A stretch of DNA of 64,000 nucleotides. Source: Lasiodiplodia sp. COLG20 (lineage: Eukaryota > Ascomycota > Dothideomycetes > Botryosphaeriales > Botryosphaeriaceae). Below, in pieces: positions 43,401-54,495 of the stretch; the stretch's first letter is position 1; the number at the start of each line of letters is the position of its first letter. A program made the position numbers and the translations under genes. The DNA is taken from the NCBI GenBank assembly GCA_009801085.1, contig VNWV01000001.1:1798001-1862000 (forward strand), read 5' to 3'. The notes under the pieces were generated by a model. That model was not told the origin of the DNA and did no database searches. It saw nothing but the letters and a program-made list of their open reading frames with translations.

Positions 43401-44561
43401 AAGCTCATCCTCCGGCCCGACAAGACAGTCATTACGCAAGAGCACCACATCTGGCCCACTCTCTCTGACGAGGATTGGATCAAGGTGGAAGTGCAGCTTC
43501 GCGATCTGATCTTGAATGACTATGGAAAGAAGAACAACGTCAACACGTCTAGTTTGACGAGCAGCGAAGTCCGTGATATTATCCTGGGTATGGAGATCAG
43601 TGCGCCGTCGCTTCAGCGTCAGCAAGCAGCCGAGATTGAGAAGCAGCAACAAGAGCAGCAGCAGCTTACGGCTGTCACGACCAAGACTCAGAACGTGCAC
43701 GGCGAAGACATTGTTGTCACGACGACATCTCAGTACGAACAGGCTACTTTCGCCTCGAAGACAGAGTGGCGTACGCGTGCCATTGCGACCAGCAACTTGA
43801 GGACGAGGTCGAACAACATCTACATCAGCTCCGACGACGTCCGGGAAGATGATCACTACACGTACATCATGCCCAAGAACATCCTCAAGCGCTTCATCAC
43901 CATCGCGGATCTGCGCGTGCAGGTTGCGGGCTATCTCTACGGCACTTCTCCGCCAGACAACGAGCAGGTGAAGGAGATCAAGACGATCGTGATGATCCCA
44001 CAGGTGGGCAACACGCGCGACGTGCAACTGCCGCACCAGCTGCCGCAGCACGAGTACCTCTCCAGCATGGAGCCGCTGGGAATCATCCACACGGTGTCGG
44101 GCAACGAACTGCCGTACATGAGCCCGATGGACGTGACGCAGCACGCGCGGCTGATGAACGCGCACTCGTCGTGGGACAAGAAGACGGTGACGATGACGGT
44201 GTCGTTCACGCCGGGCTCCGTGTCGCTGGCGGCGTGGGCGCTCACGCCCAACGGGTACAAGTGGGGCGCCGAGAACAAGGACACGCAGAGCGACCAGCCG
44301 GCGGGCTTCTCGACCAGCATGGGCGACAAGTGCCAGCTGCTGCTGTCGGACAAGATCAGGGGCTACTTCCTGGTGCCCGAGACGGGCGTGTGGAACTACA
44401 GCTTCATGGGCAGCGGGTTCGGCACCGTCGAGAAGAAGCCGTTCGACGTCAAGCTCGACACGCCCAAGGCCTTCTACGACGACATCCACCGGCCGCTGCA
44501 CTTCATGAGCTTCGCGGAGCTGGAGGACATCTGGGTGGATCGGGAGAATCAGTTCGAGTAA
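37494..44561 (+). CDS. prp8: Pre-mRNA-splicing factor Prp8
   Basis: A single uninterrupted exon of 2355 residues, the usual length. Prp8 is the core U5 snRNP protein and scaffold of the spliceosome active site, in the nucleus. The N-terminus has the proline-rich [11 protein letters not shown] stretch, then the PRO8NT region ([40 protein letters not shown]). The central reverse-transcriptase-like and endonuclease-like regions follow ([33 protein letters not shown] motifs), then the RNase H-like domain ([22 protein letters not shown]) and the C-terminal Jab1/MPN-like domain ([17 protein letters not shown] to [20 protein letters not shown]). It ends [14 protein letters not shown], the conserved tail. 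Start ATG 37494 fits the family. The intein that occupies Prp8 in many fungi is absent. Intron-free over 7 kb. Confidence 0.98.
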   Translation: MSIPPPPPPGWSAPPPPGAPPGMSAPPPPGYRPPADPQVAKFAQKKKEWLRMQRQRFGEKRKGGFVETQKADMPPEHLRKIVKDIGDVSQKKFSSDKRSYLGALKFMPHAVLKLLENMPMPWESTREVKVLYHVNGCLTLVNEIPRVIEPVFHAQWATMWVSMRREKSDRRHFKRMRFPPFDDEEPPLSWSENIEDVEPLEPIQMELDESEDAPVYEWFYDHRPLLDTPHVNGPSYKTWNLSLPQMATLYRLSHQLLSDVVDKNYFYLFDQNSFLTAKALNVAIPGGPRFEPLYKDIDPNDEDFGEFNAIDRIIFRAPIRTEYRVAFPFLYNSLPRSVKVSWYSYPQAVYVRAEDPSLPAFYFDPVINPISSRAVAPKNIDVPHEDEIFGDDDEDDFELPGEVEPFLGDQELYTEDTASAIALWWAPFPFDRRSGRMVRAQDVPLVKQWYLEHVPQGQPVKVRVSYQKLLKTYVLNELHKKPPKALNSQNLMKSLKTTKFFQQTTIDWVEAGLQVCRQGFNMLNLLIHRKNLTYLHLDYNFNLKPIKTLTTKERKKSRFGNAFHLMREILRLTKLIVDAQVQYRLGNIDAFQLADGILYAFNHVGQLTGMYRYKYKLMHQIRTCKDLKHLIYYRFNSGPVGKGPGCGFWAPAWRVWLFFMRGIIPLLERWLGNLLSRQFEGRHSKGVAKTVTKQRVESHFDLELRASVMADLMDMMPEGIKQNKVNTVLQHLSEAWRCWKSNIPWKVPGLPAPIENIILRYVKSKADWWVSVAHYNRERIRRGATVDKTVAKKNLGRLTRLWLKAEQERQHNYMKDGPYVSSEEAVAIYTTMVHWLESRKFQPIPFPSVSYKHDTKILILALERLREAYSVKGRLNQSQREELALIEQAYDSPGTTLARIKRFLLTQRAFKEVGIDMNDNYSDINPVYDIEPIEKITDAYLDQYLWYQADQRHLFPSWIKPSDSEVPPLLVYKWAQGINNLDKVWEYQEGECNVMIETKLSKVYEKIDLTLLNRLLRLIMDHNLADYITSKNNVQLNYKDMNHTNSYGMIRGLQFSAFVFQYYGLMLDLLLLGLQRASELAGPPGAPNDFLQFRDRATESKHPIRLYTRYIDKIWVFFRFDADESRDLIQRFLTEQPDPNFENVIGYKNKKCWPRDSRMRLMRHDVNLGRAVFWDLKNRLPRSVTTIDWDDTFASVYSRDNPNLLFSMCGFEVRILPKIRNQNDEFPVKDSVWSLVDNTTKERTAHAFLQVTEEDIQKFNNRIRQILMSSGSTTFTKIANKWNTALIALFTYYREAAASTVNLLDTIVKCETKIQTRVKIGLNSKMPSRFPPAVFYTPKELGGLGMISGSHILIPASDKRWSKQTDTGVTHYRAGMSHDEETLIPNIFRYIIPWEAEFIDSQRVWTEYSQKRMEANQQNRRLTLEDLEDSWDRGLPRINTLFQKDRSTLSFDKGFRARTEFKIYQHMKSNPFWWTSQRHDGKLWNLNAYRTDVIQALGGVETILEHTLFKATAFPSWEGLFWEKASGFEESMKFKKLTNAQRSGLNQIPNRRFTLWWSPTINRANVYVGFQVQLDLTGIFLHGKIPTLKISLIQIFRAHLWQKIHESVVMDLCQVFDQELEALGIETVQKETIHPRKSYKMNSSCADILLFASHKWSVSPPSLLYDTKDTMTATTTNKFWIDVQLRYGDYDSHDIERYVRAKYLDYTTDSMSIYPSATGLMIGIDLAYNLYSAYGQYFPGLKQLVQQAMAKIMKANPALYVLRERIRKGLQLYASESNQEFLNSQNYSELFSNQVQLFIDDTNVYRVTIHKTFEGNLTTKPINGAIFIFNPRTGQLFLKIIHTSVWAGQKRLGQLAKWKTAEEVAALIRSLPVEEQPKQLIVTRKGLLDPLEVHLLDFPNISIRASELQLPFQAAMKVEKLGDMILRATEPQMVLFNLYDEWLKTISSYTAFSRLILILRALHVNQDKTKLILRPDKTVITQEHHIWPTLSDEDWIKVEVQLRDLILNDYGKKNNVNTSSLTSSEVRDIILGMEISAPSLQRQQAAEIEKQQQEQQQLTAVTTKTQNVHGEDIVVTTTSQYEQATFASKTEWRTRAIATSNLRTRSNNIYISSDDVREDDHYTYIMPKNILKRFITIADLRVQVAGYLYGTSPPDNEQVKEIKTIVMIPQVGNTRDVQLPHQLPQHEYLSSMEPLGIIHTVSGNELPYMSPMDVTQHARLMNAHSSWDKKTVTMTVSFTPGSVSLAAWALTPNGYKWGAENKDTQSDQPAGFSTSMGDKCQLLLSDKIRGYFLVPETGVWNYSFMGSGFGTVEKKPFDVKLDTPKAFYDDIHRPLHFMSFAELEDIWVDRENQFE

Positions 44562-45107
44562 GAAGAAGAGTATGCTTTTCCCAGGGTGGGTGATGATGTA
44601 AGATGGGGTGGGGGAAAGAGTTTTTTTGTGAGAGTGATGATGATGGATTTGCGGGCTGAGTTACACGCGCGTACATGCGTCTATGGCGTTTTTCACTTTT
44701 GGGGAATGGCTAGTTTCCGGTCGGGAGGATGGCAGTGGTTTCTCTTTCATCAGCCAGCATAAAATTCTCGTTTTTTGGAGACGACACAGCACAAAAGGAG
44801 CTAGCCGTTTGGCTGGTGGGGTCTTGTAGCATAATGATAAGGAATTTGTTCCAGTGTCCTCCTTCCTTGTGACGTTTTGGTCATGAGGGCTCTAGTTGAC
44901 GGTTTAGCAGTGGGATGCAGAGGATCATGGGCAGGTGATGCAGATATTTGGAGTATAAACCCGGCACAAAATGCACGCAGAAAACAAGGGAATCCACTCG
45001 CCACGTAAGTATCGTGCTATTTGTGGTAATAGAGTTTCGGGAAACGTCCAGCATCTCTTATCGCTCAGCCGGTGGGTTTTGAATTCTCTCGTGTGCTTGT
45101 GTTGGCG
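44562..45107. other. Convergent 3' region of PRP8 and a small gene
   Basis: About 550 bp between the PRP8 stop codon and the stop codon of the small minus-strand gene. It should hold both 3' untranslated regions and terminators. No gene was found. Confidence 0.6.
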
Positions 45108-45452
45108 TTATTCCGATGCAGGCTGGCGCATGACGCTCAATGCCTTCGCCCTCCGCTTCATGTAGGTGGAGTCGAGGAATGGCGAGGGCTCTTGGCGCGA
45201 GTTGAACTGCCGCACGACGGAGCCGGAGTCCTGTTCTGGTGCGGATTATTTTCAAGGGAGCCCCATCACATTTGACTTTTTTTATGAGTACTACTTACTG
45301 TTTCTCTTCTTGGTAGCGGGCGGGTTTGGTGGCGCAAGTACAAGCGTGCCGCGGGCTTCCGAGGGCTTCTCGTCGACGCTGCTGGCGAACGATGACGTCG
45401 CGGGCTTGGTCAACGGGCGTTTGGGAACGCGGCGGGATGGGTGCTCGGCCAT
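45108..45452 (-). CDS. Small two-exon protein, unknown function
   Basis: Exons 45299-45452 and 45108-45235 are joined across a 63-bp intron (GTAAGT donor, ACCAG acceptor, phase 1), giving 93 residues. It begins MAEHPSRRVPKRPLTKPATS and is basic and Pro/Ser-rich, with APPNPPATKKRN just before the junction. The second exon contributes GSVVRQFNSRQEPSPFLDST followed by YMKRRAKALSVMRQPASE. The codon-like character of exon 2 in just the frame that the splice requires supports it as real. The start ATG has context ACCATGG. No domain or signal was recognised; the clustered basic residues would suit a nuclear or nucleic-acid-binding protein, but this is a guess. Convergent with PRP8. Confidence 0.6.
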
Positions 45453-47500
45453 GGTAGTGTTTTGTGTTAAGGTGCTGGCCAAGGCTTCCGGATTGAGGAA
45501 ATGGTGGTGGCCGCGGAGCTCGCGACGTGGGGCTGGGGGCGGATCGGCTGGATGGCGGCCGGTTGGGGGTTAGCGCAGGCGAGGCAGGCTTGTGGCTTGA
45601 AACGCGACACGGGCTTCTTGAGGCGGTGAAGAGTGCTCTGGAATGTGGGTACCGACGCTTCAGGGCAATGGGCCTCGCCAAAGGATCTCCGTCGAGCCCT
45701 AGGTCCTGTCGCTGCGGCTCGTGCGGACAGAAGTCGTTGCCGCGCGGTTGACGAGACACAGAAATGCTGAGGACCCGACATCGGCAATCCTCCTCCTTCC
45801 CCCACGCATGTCAGATTGGGCGGCAGAGGCTGATACGGCGCCAGCGTGCTGAGCCGCGTGATCTCTCGTCACTTCCCGCTCCGCAAGCTTTGGTAATGGT
45901 GATCTCTACTGATGTCAGCAGAGTGCTGCTGTGGGGTAGCCTCACCTTTGGCTCCAGAACGAGCCCATGACAGGCACGCAGGACCATGGCCAATACGCGC
46001 GTACCGCACTTGGATGCTGCGGCGCATCTGCGGCCGCAGTCATGGGGCCCCCACCGGCGTACACGCACTGGCATGCTTTCCACGGCCTCGCGCGTCGTTT
46101 CTCAATCGGGATAATGGAGCTTTCAGACGTTTGAACTTATTCTCTGTCGCCCTGCGCCTGCGTATTTTGGGTTTAGCTGCGAGAATGAGGGCTTGCCAGC
46201 CTTCATTTCCTCTTTTGGGCCCTGGGTGACCATGGCGCCTTTGTTGTGCTCTGTGTTGGGACCGCTATGAAGACCATTTCGTCAGGACGGACGGTGTTGT
46301 TGCACAATGGGGGCCAAACGGCACACCTCACCCACCACAGCTCCTCTCTTAATTATAAGCATAGTCGAATTGCTGCCTATGGCATCGTCGAGATAGACCA
46401 CACCAGCTTCGCAGCTCACGGGGGCTAGCGCAGCCCTCTCGACGACGCCAATCACTTCGAAGAATCGACGTCCAGCTGCGCTGGCACCCCTGCGGCATCA
46501 AGGCCCCGCAGAAACAGAGCCGTTCCAAGGCCAAACCCTAAGCCGGACCTACACCTTCCCAACCGGGGCAACGTCTAACGCAAGCCAAGAGTGAAAAGGC
46601 AAGAGCGAAATTCACACACACACACGTCCTTTGCCCCGGCACACACTTTCCGCGGCCCGCAGCCCCTCGGCAACCGGGGGCTCTCTTCGTTTCGAGATGG
46701 GATCCCGCCGATCGGCCCTTGACCATGCTTGGTCTAGTCAGCCGTTTGCTGATCCTTGGGTTGTAGGGATGTGGCTTGTCATGTACGCGTCGGTTCGCGT
46801 CGTGTAGTCGGGACTTCTGAATAAGTGAAAGGGCTTGAGTGTGACGCACTGGTCCGGGATCGCCGATAGCTCTTGAATCAGTGTGCTCATAGAATACAAT
46901 AGCAGATGCTCGAAATGCTCCCAGACCCAGGTTTGTACTAGATGACCGCCTCTTCTCTCTGGGCTGTCGCCATGAAGAATTGTTCTGGTATCATCTATGC
47001 ACATTTAATCAAACAGATGTGCTTTGTACAGCGACATCCCCTGTGCGTTATTTTTTGTAGGGTTGTGATGTCGAGGGCTAATACTTCTGAGCCCAAAGAG
47101 TTTTACGGGACGTCGGAACGAACTCCTGATGTCACTACACCACTACAATCTCCAGAGCACGTGGGAGGGCCGTGAGAAGCTTAAGTGCCTGAGTGGACAG
47201 AGCGCCAGGGCAAAGTCTGATGTGGCTCAGCCAAACAAGCAAAAAATTGCCGGGGTCATGCTCGGACCGAAGCAGGCGGCTTTGCTTCTTTCCTAAAAAG
47301 GCATTTGCTCAGTTCACTTAGGGCGGGAGCGATTATGCCGCACCGTCTAGGGGCCCTTTGGCTTTACATAACTCTCTCGAAGGGTTGACCAGCAGAGCAC
47401 CCCAGCGGAGTCTGCATTGGCCAAGGTAGGAGAAAGCAGTTGCTATTTGCTCGACCCTAGTTGATTTTAGACTCATCAGAAGTGTGCACCACTCCTCCCA
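45453..47500. other. Intergenic region, no supported gene
   Basis: About 2 kb between the start of the small gene and the stop codon of the P450 gene. A CA dinucleotide tract lies at about 46613-46625. No protein family, RNA gene or copy of the two repeat families was recognised. Confidence 0.55.
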
Positions 47501-49372
47501 TCATCCTTCCCTCCTCTCCTTGAACGCCAACCTCAACCTCGGCACCCCCATCGTAAAGTGATCCTTGATGCCGTCGGCCCACTGCGCCAGGCTCCTCCCC
47601 TCCTCGTCCATCCACACGACGTCGAACCGCGCCACCGTCCGCGCGACCGCGCTGCGCAGCTCCATCATGGCCAAGCCCTTGCCGGGGCACTGGTAGGGCC
47701 CCATCAGGAAGGGCATGAAGGCCTCGCGCCGGCGAACCAGGTGCGGCTCCGTCGTCCAGCGCTCCGGGCGGAAGGCGTGCGGGTCGACGAAGTTGCGCGG
47801 GTCGCGCGCGACGGCGCACGGCGGGATCGAGACGATCGTGTCGGGCGGGATGTATGTTGTCGTCGGGCCTTGGTCGTCGTCGTCGGCGGCGGTCATCCTG
47901 GGAATGTGAAGGCCGGCTGGCCCCGTGACGCGCGATGAGGCCCAGGTGACGGGCGGGTGCAGACGCAGGCACTCGTTGATGGTGGCGTCGAGGAGCGGCA
48001 GCGCCGGCCGCACGCACGTGTAGGCTCTCGTCGCGAGGGCGGGCGCCACTTCTTCGCGCAGCCGCGAGGTGTGCGCCGGGTGGGTGGCCAGATAGGCGAA
48101 GATGATGGCGAGGGCGCCCGACGCCGTGTCGCTGGGGAATGTTGTTAGCCTGGTGGAAGTGTCGGACTGAGTGCTGCCTCCTACCTTCCGGCACCGATGA
48201 TGAGGCGAGACTCTGCATTGAGGAGCGTTCGGCCTGCCGCATTGTCAGGCGTGTGAGCCATGAGGTGGCCCATAATGTCCGGCTGGGGGTTCTTCATCTG
48301 ATAAGGTCATGCGTCAGTGGCTAAGAGCAGCTGGCTTTGTGCAAGGCGTATCACTTACATGCCTCCGCAGCTCGACCTTTCTTGCAGACCAATCGTTTAG
48401 TCTTTTCATTGGCCCTGGAATCATGGAGCAGACCTCAAGGATCTTGATCATCCACGGCGCGTGCACGAATAGGCCAATGACGTCTAGACTGTCGTGAAGG
48501 CTCTTGAAGATTACCTCGTCCTCGACTGTGGTTTTTCCAGTCAGGTAGCCCCTTGCATCTCCAAACGCCAGTGTGCACATTATATCAAAGCTGTACCGCT
48601 GGATCATCTGGTTGAACATCACTGGCGTACCGCTTTGGCTGTGCTGCGCCAACACCAAGAGAAGCTCATCGGTAGCCGCCTCAACTCGAGGTGCAAAGTC
48701 TTCGAGCGCAGCCTACATGATGTTAAGTAAACCGCTGCGCTTGCAATTCGGACCACTCTCACCTTGAAGCCGTTGTCCCACACGCGACGTCTCTGGCGGT
48801 GGAACTCCTTGTTCAGTGTCGTATGAACCGACTCTTCCAGTGAGCCGTAGAAGGGGCCTTTGCTTGTCTTGGCTGACGGCCCCAAAATTGGGATTATAGC
48901 GTTCGGATCAGTGATCGAAAGCTCACGAGGGCCTAAGACTGGGTGAGCCGCTGCGCCTGTCGAGAGCTGCTAGACACATACCGATTCTGACGTAATCTCC
49001 ATACTCTGCATGGAGCTGTAGGTTGAACTTGTACCATTGGCCTTGGGTCTTTGCCGCTTGACGGATCGCCCAGAACTTAGATAATCGTGCAGCGAAGGGT
49101 CCGGGGAATCGCTTCAGAGGTTGAAATAGCGCGCGATGCACAAGGGCACTGAGACAAAGCCCAAGAAGGTAGGTAGCGATGACAGCGAAGGAAAAAGAGT
49201 AGGACTGCTGTGACTTCACGAGAACGACGGAAAAGGCCACGAATACGCCGGCTACCTGTAGCGGGTACCTGTCGAACTCGAATCGCCTAAACCAGCGTTG
49301 GTGGGTGAGAATGCCATAGAGGAATGACACTGCCATCCAGGCAGCATAGCGGTGAGATACGAAAATGTCCAT
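47501..49372 (-). CDS. Cytochrome P450 monooxygenase
   Basis: Five exons (48982-49372, 48763-48932, 48359-48712, 48185-48297, 47501-48131) give 552 residues with consistent phases and GT-AG introns of 49-61 bp or so. It is a haem-thiolate monooxygenase of the endoplasmic reticulum. The N-terminus has up to three hydrophobic segments (including FSFAVIATYLLGLCLSALV) and then FPGPFAARLSKFWAIRQ. The I-helix is IIGAGSDTASGALAIIF, assembled across intron 4. The ExxR motif is INECLRLHPP; the PERF-type region is AFRPERW. The haem-binding loop is FLMGPYQCPGKGLAMME with the cysteine ligand. The frame-overlapping 261-codon ORF is an alternative-frame shadow. The substrate is not known; no polyketide or peptide synthase gene is adjacent, so it cannot be placed in a pathway. 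Confidence 0.93.
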
Positions 49373-50660
49373 GATGATCTCAAATCCTTGGATGTGAGGT
49401 CAATTTGACGATTGGGTCGACTGTCTGCGGGGAACATTGGCGCCGAAATCCTTGTCGTTAATCAAGCGGCCCCCACTGCCGAGGTGTCGTGATATTGGCT
49501 AGCTCGCTAAGGAAGGAATGTGCCTTGAGGACAGCCCAGATCCATGCTAACTCTGTCAATGCGTTTAAAGAAAAATAAATGGGAAGAAAAGACAACGGTG
49601 AGGGTACAGAGAAAAGGCCATTGCTACGACGGCGGTAGATATTGATTACAACATCCATTATATGTTTGGCAAAAAGGCGTCCCTCACGGCCACGTCGACC
49701 GTCTTTCCTGCGGAGGCAATGGCATCACGAAGCATGATGATGACATTTGCCACGCGTGATTTGAATGGTGTAACTTGCAGCAAACATTCCACGTAGGCTT
49801 GCAGGCGGTGAGGCAAATTGCCTGCCAGACCCTATGAGAAGTAAGTGCAGCGGCTTTGAAAGGATGGATGCGGCCACGATCCTTGAGGAATAGTTCGAAT
49901 CAATAGTCGCGGGAGGGCAAAGGTCTTATGTGTCTCAGTAGGACAGAATCAAGAAATCGATTTACAGCTCCTCCAACCGACGGTGAGACCAAGAAAATTA
50001 AGTAGAAACGAATCTTAGACACGTCTAATTCTTTCAAAAAATATTGATATCCATGAGAACACATAGCTTTGCACCTGGTAAACACGCACGGTTAGCTAAC
50101 AACGGCCTTCAAATATGTGTAGGAAGCGTGAAATAGTCCCAGTATGATGGAAAAAGGTGGATCAACCAAGGAGGAGTTGATTTCTCTTTCCAGCTCAGCA
50201 ATAAGCGTGCTTACCATTTTTATTTTTTATTTATTTTTTAATGATATGCGGTAGAGGAGCAATACTTGAGACAGTAAGCCGAATATGGACGCAAAGTCAA
50301 ATTCCTGTGACACCCTTTCGGAGATCACCTCATGATTCTGATCCTTGAGCCGCTTTCCGTTTCTTGCTGCCTGTCATGGCATGCAGTTACGAACGTATTG
50401 TCAGCTGATTGTTCCATGTAAGTAGTGGGGCTGTCGAGCGATGAGATGCAGCGGCCACGACTTCTTTATGCCGTTTGATAGTACATGACAAAGTCGTCAT
50501 ATAGTACAAGTTTGGTCGAGTCTCCTCGTGCAGTCTTTGTGCAACATGGTAGCACGGTGTATAGATGCGGTAAGACGTTGTCTGTGCCATGGTCAGTGGC
50601 CGATAGCTCCGCATGAAACTAGGCCAACGCTTACCAGAAACATGCAGTCGGAATTCAATA
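49373..50660. other. Intergenic region, partly AT-rich
   Basis: About 1.3 kb, upstream of the P450 start and downstream of the RapZ-C-like gene. The sequence from about 49550 to 50300 is AT-rich, with a T/A-rich run near 50215-50240. No copy of the two repeat families was found, and no gene is supported. Confidence 0.55.
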
Positions 50661-51260
50661 TCAGTCTTCCCATAGTCCTTCATGCTCTTGGTCGGGTGAG
50701 TGAAAGTGAGCGGATCGTTTCGTCGTTCGGTCCCTGGGTTTACGGCCTTTCTTGTTTTTGCTGATCAAGGCCTGATTCGAATCCATATCGTCAAGCTCGC
50801 GGTGGATGGCCTTGACATCCCAAGTATCGGGCCATTCTCTGGTTGCCATCAAGGATTCGACAAAGGCAGGGCTGCGGTGTTTTCCCTTGGCACAGAAGCA
50901 GCTGACCAACAGGACGTCGCTCTGCTCCTCATCTTCGTGATTTGGTGGCTCAGTTATTTCTTCCTCTGGGTTGTCCTTTGGAGGCTGACGTCGATGGAGC
51001 TCAAACTCTGCCATGGCGGATTTGATGGTGCCATGCGCGCGGTCCAACTCAGAGCAAAAGACCGAGTCCTGCAGGAGTTCTTTCTGAAGAGCGCGATGCT
51101 TGCCTGTCATGCTTTGACGCAGTGCGCGGGAGGGGTTCGGCACAGAGCGAAGATCAAACTTGAGTCGTGGCTCAGGGTGCAACGGCGGGGACCTTGAGTG
51201 CGACACCAGACAGAGGGTGTAGCGAGGCATATCGCTTTGAGGAGAGGTTTCGCGGGACAT
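50661..51260 (-). CDS. RapZ C-terminal-domain-like protein
   Basis: A single exon of 199 residues from ATG 51260 (MSRETSPQ); a second ATG at 51230 is possible. The longer frame to 51350 opens with TTG. The block RLKFDLRSVPNPSRALR, followed by a TGK segment and later LLVSCFCAKGKHRSPAFVESL, matches the pattern of the bacterial RapZ C-terminal domain (F-D-x-R-x-x-P-N-P and a C-x-G-x-H-R-S loop). In bacteria this domain binds glucosamine-6-phosphate and small RNAs; the N-terminal nucleotide-binding half of RapZ is absent here. Between the blocks lies a charged insert (PPKDNPEEEITEPPNHEDEE) and the C-terminus is basic and charged. The function in fungi is not established. It is divergent from the malic enzyme gene and has a MITE 93 bp upstream of its start. 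Confidence 0.65.
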   Translation of the reverse strand: MSRETSPQSDMPRYTLCLVSHSRSPPLHPEPRLKFDLRSVPNPSRALRQSMTGKHRALQKELLQDSVFCSELDRAHGTIKSAMAEFELHRRQPPKDNPEEEITEPPNHEDEEQSDVLLVSCFCAKGKHRSPAFVESLMATREWPDTWDVKAIHRELDDMDSNQALISKNKKGRKPRDRTTKRSAHFHSPDQEHEGLWED

Positions 51261-51831
51261 TTTGACAGAGAGAATGTGTGGGCCGAAGCTTAACGGCGAG
51301 ATAGATGCGGTATGTATAGATGCAGGTGACTCACTACCGAGGCGGTGCAAGGCAGGAAGGCGCGAGCCGAAGGCTAGCGTGGATTTGTTTTTTTGCTCAT
51401 ATCATGGGTAGTTAAAGCTGTAAGTAGAATTTTTGATTCGACATTCTCGTCCAGACGACAGCTTCAACTACCTACATATGTTAATTTTTCTAACGTAGAG
51501 CTGGGGCATAGCTACGCTATGTTCCAGAGCCCTGCTATTCTTCGCGCTAGCCATCGGCTGTAGCACCCCTCTGTACTCGCTAAGCTTTTCGACGACCACG
51601 GCGGGGTAGAGCTTGTTTGTCAGATTGGCGGCTCAGCGATTAGATTTATCGTCAGATTGCATCTTCATCCCTGCTGACTGATGGGCTGTCGTCGCTGAGT
51701 CGCGCACGCTAGAGGGCCGAGATGGGGCTGCAACGACGTCATGGCTGGATCCAGCAAGCAACAGGCTGCGCAACACCAAGGCTATAAGCTCGGCGCAGGC
51801 CGACGGACTGCTCGCGAAAGCTTTCTTTCTG
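51261..51831. promoter_or_regulatory. Divergent promoter carrying a MITE
   Basis: 571 bp between the start codons of the RapZ-C-like gene (minus) and the malic enzyme gene (plus). MITE copy 3 fills 51353-51573, leaving about 92 bp on one side and 258 bp on the other. No specific factor site was assigned. Confidence 0.6.
51353..51573 (+). mobile_element. MITE family A, copy 3
   Basis: About 221 bp. The outer arms (AGCCGAAGGCTAGCG at the left, CGCTAGCCATCGGCT at the right) match copy 2 in the same orientation. The right end is CTG followed by TA; the left end is degraded and lacks a clear TA. The internal left repeat is shortened (51408-51421) and the right one is complete (51449-51471). The loop reads in the same relative orientation as in copy 1 and opposite to copy 2. 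Confidence 0.8.
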
Positions 51832-54179
<2,348 letters not shown>

Positions 54180-54495
54180 ATTCAGAGATAGAAAGAGAAG
54201 GAGCTTCGCTGTTTTTCGGGTCTTGTGTGATGCTAAGCCGTGAGTGGTAGTGTACGTACGTGGTGTATGAATGCGTATGACCAGTTTCCCAGTGACTCAG
54301 CCCATGCCTGTCACACATGGTTATTTCAAGGTGGCACTGACACAACAGGCGCTGGCCATAATCGAGAATCATGATGGTTTTAAGATCGTAATCTCCCTAA
54401 ACGTCTAATGCCCGAAAGCTACTTAGTAAGCCGATGAGCTCAGAGCCCACCCGATTCCATACGCTCTTGACCTTGAAAAGGAGAAGACGGGGATA
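54180..54495. other. Convergent 3' region
   Basis: 316 bp between the stop codons of the malic enzyme and the zinc-cluster factor genes; 3' untranslated and termination sequence of both. Nothing else was seen. Confidence 0.6.

Noticed and set aside
42768..44501. 577-codon antisense ORF
   Set aside because: It lies wholly within PRP8 on the opposite strand; the PRP8 reading is conserved throughout.
37494..44561. Prp8 intein
   Set aside because: The protein reads through without any inserted block or splicing-motif residues.
47457..48242. 261-codon minus-strand ORF
   Set aside because: It is an alternative frame of the P450 last exon; the haem-binding motif is in the other frame.
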